A stretch of DNA of 64,000 nt from Actinomadura macrotermitis (GTDB lineage: Bacteria; Actinomycetota; Actinomycetes; Streptosporangiales; Streptosporangiaceae), in assembly GCF_009604375.1 (NCBI RefSeq), contig NZ_WEGH01000002.1:1016073-1080072 (forward strand), in the 5' to 3' direction. Below, in pieces: positions 8,460-20,319 of this stretch; position 1 is the stretch's first letter, and every line of letters begins with the position of its first letter. The translations under genes and the position numbers were made by a program. The notes below the pieces were generated by a model that was not told where the DNA came from, ran no database searches, and saw only the letters and a program-made list of their open reading frames with translations.

Positions 8460-9326
8460 TCAGCCGTCCGATCGACGGGCCGGGGCGGACAGCTGGATCG
8501 CGGCGAGCTTGGCCGGGTCCACAACGATGTGGATAGCGGTGATCCGACCTCCGGCGACGGTGAAGGCGATGGCGGAGAGCCGAGTCCCGTCGGGACGCCA
8601 GGTCATGTGGCCGGGGATGCCGTTGACCAGCACGGGTCGCTGACGGGCGACCTCGCCGGAGAACATGCGGGCGCCGGCGGCGACCTCGGTGGCGCCGAGG
8701 GTGACGACCACGCCGCCGGGGGTGTCGACGGTCAGCTTCACGTCCGGGTCGAGGACGCGCAGGAGCGCCGCGAAGTCGCCGTCGAGGGCGGCGGCGCGGA
8801 ACGCCTGGACGGCCTGGTGGTGCTCGCGGCCCGGGGCCGCCGGCCGGTCCGTGGCCCGGACCTTCCGGCGGGCCCGGCTGGCGGTCATCTTGGCGGCGTC
8901 GGCGGATTTGCCCAGGATCTGGCCGATCTCGTGGAACGGGACCCCGAACATGTCGTGCAGGACGAACGCCAGCCGCTCGCTCGGGGTGAGCGAGTCGAGC
9001 ACGACGAGCAGGGCGAGGCCGACCGAATCGGCCAGCACCACCTGCTCGTCCGGCGCGGGGCCGTCGGCGGGCGTCACCACGAGATCCGCGGATTCGTGCT
9101 CGGGATGGGCGTGCCGGGATCTCAGCAGGTCCAGGCTGATCCGGCCGACCACGGTGGTCAGCCAGCCCGCCAGGTTGGCGATGTCCGCCTCGTCCTGGCG
9201 GACCAGGCGCATCCAGGCCTCCTGGACCACGTCCTCGGCGTCGGCGTGCGAGCCCAGCATGCGGTACGCGACGCCGCGCAGCCGGTCACGCTGGGCATCG
9301 AACACCTCGGCCAGCCGGACGGTCAC
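8460..9326 (-). CDS. ECF41-type RNA polymerase sigma factor (SigJ-like)
   Basis: A 288-residue sigma factor. The first 80 residues are region 2, with YRMLGSHADAEDVVQEAWMRL, the hallmark of ECF sigmas. Region 4 follows at about 110-165 (LTPSERLAFVLHDMFGVPFHEIG). A C-terminal SnoaL-like domain of roughly 110 residues carries the conserved LVNGIPGHMTWRPDG region. In the ECF41 group this extra domain controls core binding in place of a separate anti-sigma factor. It follows the VOC gene by a four-base overlap, so the VOC protein is likely its co-regulated partner. The inducing signal is unknown. Confidence 0.9.
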   Translation of the reverse strand: MTVRLAEVFDAQRDRLRGVAYRMLGSHADAEDVVQEAWMRLVRQDEADIANLAGWLTTVVGRISLDLLRSRHAHPEHESADLVVTPADGPAPDEQVVLADSVGLALLVVLDSLTPSERLAFVLHDMFGVPFHEIGQILGKSADAAKMTASRARRKVRATDRPAAPGREHHQAVQAFRAAALDGDFAALLRVLDPDVKLTVDTPGGVVVTLGATEVAAGARMFSGEVARQRPVLVNGIPGHMTWRPDGTRLSAIAFTVAGGRITAIHIVVDPAKLAAIQLSAPARRSDG

Positions 9327-9703
9327 GGCTTGCGCTGCTGCCGGAGCGAGACCCGGTTGCCGTCCGGGTCCACCGCCTCGATGCGGACCCCGAACGGGTA
9401 GTCCTCCGGCTCGTCCTGTGCGAAGGTGACGCCGCGCCGGCGCATGGCCTCGAAGTCCTTCCGCAGATCGTCGGATTCAAGGAGCAGCGGGCCGGGCGCG
9501 CCGTCCTGGCCCATCCCCGCACCCGCCGCGTGCGGCCACAGGATGATCTGCACCGCGCTGTCGGGGACCCCGACGGTGAGAAAACGCCCGTCCGGCCCTG
9601 CGAAGTCGATCCGCTTCTCCAGGCCGAGCCCCTCGGTGTAGAACTCCAGCGCACGGTCCTGGTCGGTGACATAGACCGTCACGTACATGATGTTGGTCAG
9701 CAT
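9323..9703 (-). CDS. VOC (glyoxalase/bleomycin-resistance fold) protein
   Basis: A 126-residue VOC-superfamily protein from ATG at 9703. Two beta-alpha-beta-beta-beta units are visible: MYVTVYVTDQDRALEFYTEG and, in the second half, FEAMRRRGVTFAQDEPEDYPFGVRIEAVDPDGNRVSL, with the terminal glutamate region of the metal site partly kept. The YPFGVRIEAVDPDGN end is typical of glyoxalase-like proteins. It overlaps the sigma factor gene by four bases (ATGA), which is common where carboxymuconolactone decarboxylase or VOC genes accompany ECF41 sigmas. The substrate is unknown. Confidence 0.85.
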   Translation of the reverse strand: MLTNIMYVTVYVTDQDRALEFYTEGLGLEKRIDFAGPDGRFLTVGVPDSAVQIILWPHAAGAGMGQDGAPGPLLLESDDLRKDFEAMRRRGVTFAQDEPEDYPFGVRIEAVDPDGNRVSLRQQRKP

Positions 9704-9792
9704 CCTGCCCTCGCTTCACTCGTCGGTACGACAACCGTTCGTTGCCCCTATGACGAGTGCCGGCGGGAGAAGGTAACAGGACCCCCGCCAGG

Positions 9793-10287
9793 TCACTCCC
9801 TGAAGCAGGTGAGGGGCCCGTCCAGGCGTGGGAGCAAGCGCGGATAGGTGATCGGGGTGGTGAGCCGGCCGCACAGGAACCGCGTCATCGGAACGGTGTC
9901 GATGACGCCGTCGGGCACCTGGCGGCCCTGCACCGCAGTCGGCCGGCTTTCGGGTTTCCCTTCGGTAAGCCAACTCAGCTGGTCGCCGTTGACGTCGCCA
10001 CCCCAGCTCAGGAATCCGCCCGGTTCGGGCCATGCGGCGAGCGGATGGAACTGATTGCCGTAGATCTCGATGAAAGCCACGAAGTCAGTCGGCAGGCGCG
10101 CCCCCAGTTCGTCGAAGACCGCCTCCCAGGGGCGCAGCGGTGGCGGTGGGAGGGTCTCCAGCGCGTCGAAGGCCGCCGTTCCCAGTCGACCGGCCCCAGC
10201 GGGGGCCTCCGCTACCGCCTGCTCCGGCTGCGCATACGCCCCACAGACGGCGCGCCACCGATGAGCGGTCTGTGGATCGTTGTGGAC
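9793..10287 (-). pseudogene. SMI1/KNR4-like gene without a start codon
   Basis: Minus-strand translation is open from about 10347 to the stop at 9793 and reads as an SMI1/KNR4-family protein: WEAVFDELGARLPTDFVAFIEIYG, then WPEPGGFLSWGGDVNGDQLSW and a VIDTVPMTRFLCGRLTTPI tail. No ATG, GTG or TTG exists upstream of a TTG-poor stretch until codon 10080, which lies inside the conserved domain. The 40 or so residues usually found between the YG and the WPEPGG motifs are also missing. Loss of start plus internal deletion points to a decayed gene, possibly a former immunity-type protein, since this family often serves as such. Confidence 0.5.
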
Positions 10288-10380
10288 GGAACATCTCTGT
10301 CGTTCAAATGCCGGTTCAACACCCTGAGCCGCCGGCGGTTCCGCCGCTCACGCACCTAGCCCGGCCACGCGCATGGGGGT

Positions 10381-10427
10381 GTGGGGGCGAAGCCCCCACC
10401 CGGGGGTTCCAGGGGGTCGCCCCCTGG
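10381..10427. repeat. Paired GC-rich palindromes
   Basis: Two perfect 19-base hairpins, GTGGGGGCGAAGCCCCCAC (10381-10399) and CCAGGGGGTCGCCCCCTGG (10409-10427), are joined by a short CCGGGGGTT spacer. The pair sits between the decayed SMI1 gene and the tRNA terminator. Such GC palindrome pairs recur between genes in high-GC actinomycetes as dispersed elements. They may also act as a terminator for the rightward side. Confidence 0.6.
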
Positions 10428-10439
10428 GCGAAACGACGA

Positions 10440-10479
10440 AGGAGCGGCGGCTCACGTTTTCCGTGAGCACACCGCTCCT
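10440..10479 (-). terminator. Hairpin downstream of tRNA-Ile
   Basis: AGGAGCGG and GCTCACG pair with CGTGAGC and CCGCTCCT around a TTTTC loop. Located ten bases past the tRNA 3' end, it fits a factor-independent terminator for the leftward gyrA/DUF3566/tRNA transcripts, though no U-tract follows. Confidence 0.65.
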
Positions 10480-10489
10480 CGCGATCGAG

Positions 10490-10563
10490 TGGGCGTACCA
10501 GGACTTGAACCTGGGGCCTCATCCTTATCAGGGATGCGCTCTAACCGACTGAGCTATACGCCC
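10490..10563 (-). tRNA. tRNA-Ile (GAT anticodon)
   Basis: Reading the minus strand, the acceptor GGGCGTA pairs with TACGCCC before discriminator A. The D arm is AGCTCAGTCGGTTAGAGC, the anticodon stem-loop holds CTGATAA (anticodon GAT), and the T arm is CAGGTTCAAGTCCTG. The 74-base length has no encoded CCA. tRNA-Ile(GAT) next to the DUF3566 gene downstream of gyrA is the usual actinomycete arrangement. Confidence 0.97.
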
Positions 10564-10633
10564 GCACCTCGCCGCCGCGCTCCGGCGGCAGCAAGGAGAG
10601 ATTACCGCATCTCAGGAGACGACCGGTAATCCA

Positions 10634-11527
10634 TTAATCGGCCTCCTTGAGGGTCACCTCGACGCCGCCCACCAGGTCGGCGGCCAGGTTGTAGATGACC
10701 GAGCCGACGGTGGACAGGGCGGTGATGAGCAGCACGTTCAGCGCCCCCACCAGGACGGTGTAACCGAAGACGCGGGCGAAGGAGAACCAGCTGCCGGCGT
10801 CGACGCCGCCGCCGGACTCGCCCGGCCGCTTGGTGAGGCTGTTGACGGTGTCGCCGATGGCGTCGAAGACGCCGAGGCCGGCCAGGATCATGTAGAGGAC
10901 GACCACGGCGACCAGCAGGACGACGAAGCAGACCAGCGACATCACGAAGCTGAACTTCATCACCGACCAGGGCTCCAGCCGGGCGAGCTGGAGCTGGGCC
11001 TTGCGGGCGGGCTTGCCGCTCGCCGCGGGCTTGGACTTGTCGGCGTCGGCGGCCGGGGTGGCCACCGGGCGGTCCTTCAGGACCGTGCTGGCGAACCCGC
11101 GCGATCCCGAGGACGACGACGGGGACGAGCCCGACGACGGCGGGGACGACAGCGGCGGCGGCGAGCCGAGCGGCTTGTCGGTGCGGTCGCGCGAGACCGA
11201 GCCGGCGGGCTCGGCGGGCTTGGTCCACGACGGCTCCGCGGCGTCCTTCACCGGCGCGACGGGCACGTCGGTCAGGGTGGGCTCGGCCACCGCGTCCTTC
11301 GCCGTGTCCTTGACCACCGGCTCCTTGGCCTTGGCCGGCTTCTTGGCCGCCGCGTCCTTGACGGTGCCGAGGTCGGGCGTGGTCTCGTCCAGCGCGGGGA
11401 GCTTGGCGGTCGCCTCGTCCCGGCCGGGCTTGGCGGACGCGGCCACGGTCTTCTTGGGCTCGTCTCCCGAGCCCTCCTTGACGGGGTCGTCCGTCCGGCC
11501 CTTGTTCTTGCCGGGCTGGGTGCTCAC
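10634..11527 (-). CDS. DUF3566 membrane protein
   Basis: A 297-residue protein. The first 170 residues are low-complexity (Lys, Pro, Ser, Asp-rich) and probably cytoplasmic. The C-terminal 120 form the DUF3566 domain with two membrane segments, FVMSLVCFVVLLVAVVVLY and VFGYTVLVGALNVLLITAL, ending in LAADLVGGVEVTLKEAD. It lies 33 bases downstream of gyrA and just before tRNA-Ile, a conserved position (Rv0007 in M. tuberculosis). GTG at 11527 follows a GGAGG-like site. Its role is unknown; in mycobacteria it has been linked to the cell envelope and division. Confidence 0.88.
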   Translation of the reverse strand: MSTQPGKNKGRTDDPVKEGSGDEPKKTVAASAKPGRDEATAKLPALDETTPDLGTVKDAAAKKPAKAKEPVVKDTAKDAVAEPTLTDVPVAPVKDAAEPSWTKPAEPAGSVSRDRTDKPLGSPPPLSSPPSSGSSPSSSSGSRGFASTVLKDRPVATPAADADKSKPAASGKPARKAQLQLARLEPWSVMKFSFVMSLVCFVVLLVAVVVLYMILAGLGVFDAIGDTVNSLTKRPGESGGGVDAGSWFSFARVFGYTVLVGALNVLLITALSTVGSVIYNLAADLVGGVEVTLKEAD

Positions 11528-11560
11528 GTGTCCTCCTGGCCTAGCGCGGGCGCAGGGGCC

Positions 11561-14071
11561 TTACTCACTTGCGGCCCCTTCGTCCTCGACGTCGTCCGAG
11601 TCCTCCATGGACTCTACGTTCCTCGCGATGGCGACGATGCCGGCCTTGTCCGCGAGGCTCATCAACCGGACGCCCATGGTCTGCCGGCCGGACTGCTTGA
11701 TTTCGGCCGCGCTGGTACGGATGACGCCGCCGTTCGAGGTCATTGCGAACACCTCGTCGTCGGTGCCCACCATGAGCGCCCCCACCAGCCTGCCGCGAGA
11801 TTCCACGATCTTAGCGGTGAGCACGCCCTTGCCCCCCCGCCCCTGCCGAGGGTACTGGGAGACCGGAGTGCGCTTGGCATAGCCGCCGACGGTCGCGACC
11901 AGGACGTTCTGCGTCTCGTCCTGGACCACCAGCATGTTGAGGACCTCCTGGTCCCCCTCGAAACGCATGCCGATGACGCCGGAGGTGGCGCGGCCCATGG
12001 GGCGCAGCGAGTCGTCGTCGGCGCTGAACCGGATGGACTGCGCGCCGGTGGAGACCATCAGCAGGTCGTCGTCGGGCGAGACCAGCCGGGCCGAGATGAC
12101 CTCGTCCTCGTCGAGCAGGTTGATCGCGATGATGCCGCCCGAGCGCGGCGAGTCGAAGTCGCGCAGCGCGGTCTTCTTGACCTTGCCCTTCTTGGTGGCG
12201 AGCACCAGGTAGGGCGCGACGTCGTAGTCGCGCAGGTCCATGACCTGGGCGATGTGCTCGTCGGGCTGGAAGGCCAGCAGGTTGGCCACGTGCTGGCCGC
12301 GCGAGTCGCGGGCGGCGTCGGGCAGCTCGTAGGCCTTGGCCCGGTAGACGCGGCCCTTGTTGGTGAAGAACAGGATCCAGTGGTGCGTGGTCGTCACGAA
12401 GAACTGGTCGACGATGTCGTCCTGCTTCAGCTGCGCGCCGCGCACGCCCTTGCCGCCGCGCCGCTGTGCCCGGTACAGGTCGGTCTTGGTGCGCTTGGCG
12501 TAGCCGCCGCGGGTGATGGTGACGACGACGTCCTCCTCGGCGATGAGGTCCTCGTAGGACACGTCGCCGTCGAAGGGGATGATCTGGGTGCGGCGGTCGT
12601 CGCCGTACTTGTCCAGGATCGGGGTGAGCTCGTCGCCGACGATCCGCCGCTGCCGCTCGGGCGAGGCCAGGATGTCGTTGTAGTCGGCGATCTCGGCCAT
12701 CAGCTTGTCGTGCTCGTCGGTGATCGCCTGGCGCTCCAGGGCGGCGAGCTTGCGCAGCTGCATGTCCAAGATGGCCTGCGCCTGGATCTCGTCGATCTCC
12801 AGCAGGCCCATCAGGCCGCGCTGGGCCTCCTGCGCCGAGGGGGACCGCCGGATGAGGGCGATGACCTCCTCGATGCGGTCCAGGGCCTTCAGCAGCGCGC
12901 GCAGGATGTGGGCGCGCTCCTCGGCCTTGCGCAGCAGGAAGCGGGTGCGGCGGACGATGACGTCGACCTGGTGCGTCACCCAGTGCCGGATGAACTGGTC
13001 CAGGCGCAGCGTGCGCGGCACGCCGTCGACCAGCGCGAGCATGTTCGCGCCGAAGGTCTCCTGCAGCTGGGTGTGCTTGTACAGGTTGTTGAGGACGACC
13101 TTGGCGACCGCGTCCCGCTTGAGCACGATGACCAGGCGCTGGCCGGTGCGGCCGGAGGTCTCGTCGCGGACGTCGGCGATGCCGTCGAGCTTGCCGTCCT
13201 TGACCAGCTCGGCGATCTTCAGCGCGAGGTTGTCCGGGTTGACCTGGTAGGGCAGCTCGGTGACGACCAGGCAGGTGCGGTTCTGGATCTCCTCGACCTC
13301 GACCACGGCGCGCATGGTGATCGAGCCGCGCCCGGTCCGGTAGGCCTCCTCGATGCCCTTGCGGCCGACGATGAGGCCGGCGGTCGGGAAGTCGGGGCCC
13401 TTGATCCGCTCGATCAGCGCGTCGAGCAGCTCCTCGTCGGAGGCGCCGTAGTTCTCCAGGTACCAGCGGACGCCCTCGCCGACCTCGCGCAGGTTGTGCG
13501 AGGGGATGTTGGTGGCCATCCCGACCGCGATGCCCGACGCCCCGTTGACCAGCAGGTTGGGGTACCGCGACGGCATGACGTCGGGTTCCTGCGAGCGGCC
13601 GTCGTAGTTGGGGGAGAAGTCGACGGTCTCCTTGTCGATGTCGCGCAGCAGCTCCATCGCCAGGGGCGCCATGCGGCACTCGGTGTAGCGCATGGCGGCC
13701 GCGGGGTCGTTGCCGCGCGAGCCGAAGTTGCCGTTGCCGTCGACCAGGGGGTAGCGCAGCGACCAGGGCTGCGCGAGGCGGACCAGCGCGTCGTAGATGG
13801 CCGAGTCGCCGTGCGGGTGGTAGTTGCCCATGACGTCGCCGACGACGCGGGCGCACTTGAAGTAGCCGCGGTCGGGGCGGTAGCCGCCGTCGTACATCGC
13901 GTACAGGACGCGCCGGTGCACCGGCTTCAGGCCGTCGCGGACCTCGGGCAGCGCGCGCGCGACGATGACCGACATCGCGTAGTCCAGGTAGGACTTCTGC
14001 ATCGACGCCTGGAGATCGACCGGCTCGATCCGCTCTCCCGGAACGCCGCCCTCGGTGGTCACATCCGTCAC
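11561..14071 (-). CDS. gyrA: DNA gyrase subunit A
   Basis: An 836-residue type IIA topoisomerase breakage/reunion subunit, normal length. The DNA-gate signature [20 protein letters not shown] is near residue 50. The quinolone-determining stretch [10 protein letters not shown] has the susceptible-type Ser and Asp. The catalytic tyrosine is in [11 protein letters not shown] near residue 130. The GyrA-box QRRGGKG that allows DNA wrapping is present near residue 530. The six-bladed C-terminal beta-pinwheel follows, ending in an acidic tail. ATG at 14071 is 51 bases below the gyrB stop, so the pair is co-transcribed. No oddity or intein is seen. Confidence 0.98.
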   Translation of the reverse strand: MTDVTTEGGVPGERIEPVDLQASMQKSYLDYAMSVIVARALPEVRDGLKPVHRRVLYAMYDGGYRPDRGYFKCARVVGDVMGNYHPHGDSAIYDALVRLAQPWSLRYPLVDGNGNFGSRGNDPAAAMRYTECRMAPLAMELLRDIDKETVDFSPNYDGRSQEPDVMPSRYPNLLVNGASGIAVGMATNIPSHNLREVGEGVRWYLENYGASDEELLDALIERIKGPDFPTAGLIVGRKGIEEAYRTGRGSITMRAVVEVEEIQNRTCLVVTELPYQVNPDNLALKIAELVKDGKLDGIADVRDETSGRTGQRLVIVLKRDAVAKVVLNNLYKHTQLQETFGANMLALVDGVPRTLRLDQFIRHWVTHQVDVIVRRTRFLLRKAEERAHILRALLKALDRIEEVIALIRRSPSAQEAQRGLMGLLEIDEIQAQAILDMQLRKLAALERQAITDEHDKLMAEIADYNDILASPERQRRIVGDELTPILDKYGDDRRTQIIPFDGDVSYEDLIAEEDVVVTITRGGYAKRTKTDLYRAQRRGGKGVRGAQLKQDDIVDQFFVTTTHHWILFFTNKGRVYRAKAYELPDAARDSRGQHVANLLAFQPDEHIAQVMDLRDYDVAPYLVLATKKGKVKKTALRDFDSPRSGGIIAINLLDEDEVISARLVSPDDDLLMVSTGAQSIRFSADDDSLRPMGRATSGVIGMRFEGDQEVLNMLVVQDETQNVLVATVGGYAKRTPVSQYPRQGRGGKGVLTAKIVESRGRLVGALMVGTDDEVFAMTSNGGVIRTSAAEIKQSGRQTMGVRLMSLADKAGIVAIARNVESMEDSDDVEDEGAASE

Positions 14072-14122
14072 TGTGAAAGACCTCTTCTACGTCGGGGAAG
14101 GGAAGCTCGTGGCCGCCGGGGC

Positions 14123-16460
<2,338 letters not shown>

Positions 16461-16985
16461 TCAGCGGGCGCGCCAGGCGCCGGTGCGCCGCGGTCCCGAC
16501 GACGGGCCGACCACCTTGACCTGCTTGACGGTCCCCTGCCCGAGCTCCTCGTTCAGCCGGCGCATCAGCTGGGTGCGCAGCAGCCGCAGCTGGGTCGCCC
16601 AGGTGGTGGAGTCGGCGACGACGGTGAGCTCGCCGTCCTCGAACCTGTCGGGCTTGGTGTGCTCGGCGAGCTCGGGGCCGACGATCCCGGGCCAGTTGCC
16701 GAACACGCCGCCGACGGCCGCCCGCTGCTCCCAGCCGCGCGCGGCCATCAGCTCGCGGATCGCGCTGCCGAACGCCTGGGGGTCGCCGCCGCGCCCGGAC
16801 TGGCGGACCGGCGCGGGCCGCGGCCCCTTGCGCTTGCCCTGGCCGGGCAGGGTGCCGCGTTTGCGGGCGTCGGCCTTGGCCTGGGCGAGGGCCTCGCGGG
16901 CCAGCTCGATGCCCGACTTCGCCGGCGCGGCGGGCGGCGGCGCGGCGGGGGAACCGTCCACAGGCTGTGGATCCTCGTCGGCCAC
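16461..16985 (-). CDS. DciA-type (DUF721) protein
   Basis: A 174-residue protein from GTG at 16985, two bases after the recF stop. The N-terminal half is a Pro/Ala/Lys-rich region. The C-terminal DUF721/DciA KH-like domain is AIRELMAARGWEQRAAVGGVFGNWPGIVGPELAEHT with the typical WATQLRLLRTQLMRRLN block. DciA proteins load or assist the replicative helicase DnaB in bacteria lacking DnaC or DnaI. The position recF-dciA-gyrB is conserved in actinobacteria. The assignment rests on the domain pattern and synteny. Confidence 0.85.
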   Translation of the reverse strand: MADEDPQPVDGSPAAPPPAAPAKSGIELAREALAQAKADARKRGTLPGQGKRKGPRPAPVRQSGRGGDPQAFGSAIRELMAARGWEQRAAVGGVFGNWPGIVGPELAEHTKPDRFEDGELTVVADSTTWATQLRLLRTQLMRRLNEELGQGTVKQVKVVGPSSGPRRTGAWRAR

Positions 16986-16987
16986 GG

Positions 16988-18112
16988 CTACTCCTTCCGG
17001 ATCCGTCCGTCCGCGACGGCGTAGGTGACGCCGGTCAGCTCCTTGGGCACGTCCTCGGGCACCGCCGCGGTGATCAGGACCTGCTCGGCGGGCGCGACCA
17101 TCTCGGCGAGGCGGGCGCGGCGGCCGGCGTCCAGCTCTGCGAACACGTCGTCCAGGATCAGCACCGGGTCGTCGCCGTCGGCGCGCAGCAGCTCGAACGC
17201 CGCCAGCCGCAGGCCGAGCGCGAACGACCACGACTCGCCGTGGCTGGCGTAGCCGCGGGCCGGCAGCTCCCCCAGCTGCAGCAGCAGCTCGTCGCGGTGC
17301 GGGCCGACCAGGCTGACGCCGCGTTCCAGCTCCTGCTTGCGGGCCTCGGCGACGGCGCCGAGCAGCTGCTCGGCCAGTTGTGCACGGTCTGTGGACAACT
17401 CCGCGGCGCCGATCGAGCTCTTGTACATCAGGTCGGCGGCGCCGCTGTGCGGGGCGAGCTCGGCGTACGCGCGCGCGACGAGCGGGCGCAGCGCCTCGAC
17501 GAGCTCCAGCCGCGCGGACAGCAGTTCCGCGCCGGCGCGGGCCAGATGCGAATCCCACACGTCCAGCGTCGCCAGCACCTCGGCGCTGGGCGAGCGACGG
17601 TGCGCGGCCCCCGAGCGCAAAAGCGCGTTGCGCTGCTTCAGGACACGCTCGTAGTCGGAGCGCACTCCGGCGAAGCGCGGCGCGCGCGCGGTGAGCAGCT
17701 CGTCCAGGAAGCGGCGGCGCTCCCCCGGGTCGCCCTTCACCAGCGCCAGGTCCTCCGGCGCGAACAGCACCGTCCGCAGCATCCCCAGGATCTCGCGCGG
17801 CCTGGGGACGGGGGAGCGGTTCAGCCGTGCCCGGTTCGCCTTACCCGGGTTGATCTCCAGCTCGATCAGCGCGCGCCGGTCGTCGCGGACCACGCCGGCC
17901 CGCACGATGGCGCGCGCCGCGCCCTGCCGGACCAGCGGCGCGTCGGTGGCCGCGCGGTGGCTGCCGTGCGCGGCGACGTACCCGACGGCCTCGACCAGGT
18001 TGGTCTTGCCCTGCCCGTTCGGGCCCACGAACGCGGTGACGCCCGGCTCCAGCGCCACCTCGGCGGTGGCGTAGGAGCGGAAGTCCTGGAGCGAGAGATG
18101 GGCGACGTGCAC
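16988..18112 (-). CDS. recF: RecF recombination mediator ATPase
   Basis: A 374-residue SMC-like ATPase. GTG at 18112 (product [14 protein letters not shown]) fits homologues better than the TTG six bases earlier. It has Walker [10 protein letters not shown] near residue 35, the [21 protein letters not shown] insert, the ABC signature around [13 protein letters not shown] and Walker [12 protein letters not shown]. RecF loads RecA at gaps with RecO and RecR. It lies between gnd and dciA and is followed by dciA after two bases. An exact DnaA-box match (17390-17398) falls inside the coding sequence and may be chance. Confidence 0.97.
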   Translation of the reverse strand: MHVAHLSLQDFRSYATAEVALEPGVTAFVGPNGQGKTNLVEAVGYVAAHGSHRAATDAPLVRQGAARAIVRAGVVRDDRRALIELEINPGKANRARLNRSPVPRPREILGMLRTVLFAPEDLALVKGDPGERRRFLDELLTARAPRFAGVRSDYERVLKQRNALLRSGAAHRRSPSAEVLATLDVWDSHLARAGAELLSARLELVEALRPLVARAYAELAPHSGAADLMYKSSIGAAELSTDRAQLAEQLLGAVAEARKQELERGVSLVGPHRDELLLQLGELPARGYASHGESWSFALGLRLAAFELLRADGDDPVLILDDVFAELDAGRRARLAEMVAPAEQVLITAAVPEDVPKELTGVTYAVADGRIRKE

Positions 18113-18133
18113 GAGCAACGAGAGTAGAGCCTC

Positions 18134-18161
18134 CGGGCCGCCCCTGGGTCGGGGCGGCCCG
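18134..18161 (-). terminator. Hairpin between gnd and recF
   Basis: CGGGCCGCCCC pairs with GGGGCGGCCCG around a six-base loop. It lies 33 bases past the gnd stop, so it could end the gnd transcript and partly insulate recF. Confidence 0.6.
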
Positions 18162-18194
18162 CGAGCGGCTCGTCGACAGGCTGTGGACGGCGGC

Positions 18195-19115
18195 TCAGAG
18201 CTGCGGCGGCTTGACGTCCGCGCCCGGGGAGTCGGCGCCCTTGGCGGACTCGACGGCGTGCCCGCCGAACTGGTTGCGCAGCGCCGCGACGACCTTCATC
18301 GCGGGCGAGTCGTCCTGCCGGGAGGCGAACCGCGCGAACAGCGAGGCGGTGATCGCCGGGAGCGGCACCGCGTGGTCGACGGCGGCCTGCACCGTCCACC
18401 GGCCCTCGCCCGAGTCGTTGGCGTAGCCGCGGATCTCGTCCAGCGTGGCGTCCTCGGCGAGCGCCCGGTTCATCAGGTCCAGCAGCCAGGACCGGATGAC
18501 CGTGCCCTCCTGCCAGCTGTGGAAGACCGCGGGCACGTCGGTGACGACGTCGCTGGCCTCCAGCAGCTCGTAGCCCTCGCCGAACGCCTGCATCATCGCG
18601 TACTCCACACCGTTGTGGACCATCTTCGCGAAGTGCCCGGCGCCGATCTTGCCGGCGTGCACGAACCCGAACTCGCCCTCGGGCTTCAGCGTCTCGAAGA
18701 TCGGCATGAGCCGCTTGACGTTGTCCTCGTCGCCGCCGACCATCAGCGCGTAGCCGTTCTGCAGGCCCCACACGCCGCCGCTGACGCCGCAGTCGACGAA
18801 GCCGATGTCCTTGGCCGCCAGCTGCTCGCCGTGCTTCTGGTCGTCCACATAGTGTGAATTGCCGCCGTCGATGACGACGTCGCCGGGCTCCAGGAGTTCC
18901 CCCAGCCGGTTGACGGTCTCCTGCGTCGGCCCGCCCGCCGGCACCATCACCCACACCGCGCGCGGCGCCGCGAGCCGCTGCACGAGCTCCTCGACGGTGG
19001 CGACGTCGCTGACGTCGGGGTTGCGGTCGTAGCCCACCACGGTGTGGCCGCCCCGGCGCAGACGTTCGGCCATGTTGCCGCCCATCTTGCCGAGGCCGAT
19101 GATCCCAAGCTCCAT
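18195..19115 (-). CDS. gnd: 6-phosphogluconate dehydrogenase, short (GndA/YqeC-type)
   Basis: A 306-residue decarboxylating dehydrogenase of the short, NAD-preferring type. It has the Rossmann start [28 protein letters not shown], the [19 protein letters not shown] substrate loop, and catalytic-site [16 protein letters not shown]. It oxidises 6-phosphogluconate to ribulose 5-phosphate with reduction of NAD(P). Its place between dnaN and recF is a known actinomycete feature with no obvious replication role. The gap to dnaN is 73 bases, so transcription with dnaN is likely. Confidence 0.95.
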   Translation of the reverse strand: MELGIIGLGKMGGNMAERLRRGGHTVVGYDRNPDVSDVATVEELVQRLAAPRAVWVMVPAGGPTQETVNRLGELLEPGDVVIDGGNSHYVDDQKHGEQLAAKDIGFVDCGVSGGVWGLQNGYALMVGGDEDNVKRLMPIFETLKPEGEFGFVHAGKIGAGHFAKMVHNGVEYAMMQAFGEGYELLEASDVVTDVPAVFHSWQEGTVIRSWLLDLMNRALAEDATLDEIRGYANDSGEGRWTVQAAVDHAVPLPAITASLFARFASRQDDSPAMKVVAALRNQFGGHAVESAKGADSPGADVKPPQL

Positions 19116-19188
19116 CTCGACTCCCCTGTCGTGTGGGCGGACGCCCCGCCCACGGCCGGTCTTCCCTGGTATGCCCCGGAGACGAGGT

Positions 19189-20319
19189 TTACCCCGACAG
19201 CCGGACCGGCATGATCAGGTAACGGTAGTTCGGGTTCTCGCCTTCCTGCGGCGGCTTGCCGGTGAGCACGGCGGGCTTGGTCGGGGTGGTGAACGACAGC
19301 CGCGCGGTGTCGGAGCCGATCGCCGACAGCCCGTCCAGCAGGAACCCGGGGTTGAAGGCGATGTCGATGTCGTCGCCCTCCAGCTCGGCCTCCAGCGCCT
19401 CCACGGCCTGCGCCTCGTCGCCGGTGCCGGCCTCCAGCACGACCTCGCCCTTGCGGAACGACAGCCGCACCGGGGTGTTGCGCTCGGCGACCAGCGACAC
19501 GCGCTTGACCGCCTCGATGAACGCGCCGGTCTGGACGTCGGCGAGGCCGGCGTACTCGCTCGGCAGCAGCGAGCGGTACTTGACGAAGTCGCCGTCCAGC
19601 AGCCGCGAGGTGGTGCGACGGCCGCCGCCCGCGAAACCGATCATGCCCTCGCCCGCGCCGCCGCCCTGCGCGGCCAGCGCGATCGACACCTCGGCGCCGG
19701 CGGTCAGCGACTTGGCGGTGTCGGCGAGGGTCTTGGCGGGCACCAGGGCGACCGCGGTGAAGTCGGGGCGCTCGGGCTTCCAGTGCAGCTCGCGGACGGC
19801 CAGCCGGTAGCGGTCGGTGGAGGCGAGCGTGACGGTCTCGCCCTCGATCTCCACCCGCACGCCGGTGAGCATGGGGATGGTGTCGTCGCGGCCGGCCGCG
19901 ATGGCGACCTGGGCGACGGCGGCGGCGAACTCGTCGCTGCCGACCGACCCGGCGGCCGGCGGCATCTCCGGCAGCGTCGGGTAGTCCTCCACAGGCATGG
20001 TGAGGAGTGTGAACTTCGCGCTGCCGCAGCGCAGCATCACCTTGGCGCCGTCGGTGGTCACCTCCACAGGGTGTGGAGGAAGGCTGCGCGAGATCTCGGC
20101 GAGCAGCCGGCCCGAGACCAGGGCGCTGCCCGGCTCCTCGGTGTCGATGTCGGCCGACACCTGGGCCGACACCTCGTAGTCGAACGCCGACAGCTTCAGC
20201 CGGTCGCTCGCCTCGAGGTGCATGCCCGCCAGGACGGGCACCGGGGGGCGCACCGGGAGGGTGCGCGCCGTCCAGGCCACGGCGTCGGCCAGGGCGTCTC
20301 TGTCGATGCGGAACTTCAA
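19189..20319 (-). CDS. dnaN: DNA polymerase III beta clamp
   Basis: A 376-residue sliding clamp. The start is TTG at 20319 (product MKFRIDRDALADAVAW), with GGAGG about ten bases upstream, rather than the longer frame to 20349. Three repeated clamp domains are apparent. The conserved C-terminal end is YRYLIMPVRLSG. It tethers polymerase III and binds other clamp-interacting proteins. The gene opens at the right edge of oriC and runs with gnd and recF behind it. Confidence 0.97.
   Translation of the reverse strand: MKFRIDRDALADAVAWTARTLPVRPPVPVLAGMHLEASDRLKLSAFDYEVSAQVSADIDTEEPGSALVSGRLLAEISRSLPPHPVEVTTDGAKVMLRCGSAKFTLLTMPVEDYPTLPEMPPAAGSVGSDEFAAAVAQVAIAAGRDDTIPMLTGVRVEIEGETVTLASTDRYRLAVRELHWKPERPDFTAVALVPAKTLADTAKSLTAGAEVSIALAAQGGGAGEGMIGFAGGGRRTTSRLLDGDFVKYRSLLPSEYAGLADVQTGAFIEAVKRVSLVAERNTPVRLSFRKGEVVLEAGTGDEAQAVEALEAELEGDDIDIAFNPGFLLDGLSAIGSDTARLSFTTPTKPAVLTGKPPQEGENPNYRYLIMPVRLSG

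Noticed and set aside
16941..16975. Possible DnaA boxes near CCGTCCACAGGCTGTGGATCC in dciA
   Set aside because: Neither half is a full TTRTCCACA match and they fall in a low-complexity coding stretch.
17390..17398. Exact DnaA box inside recF
   Set aside because: A single nonamer in coding sequence can occur by chance and has no supporting cluster.
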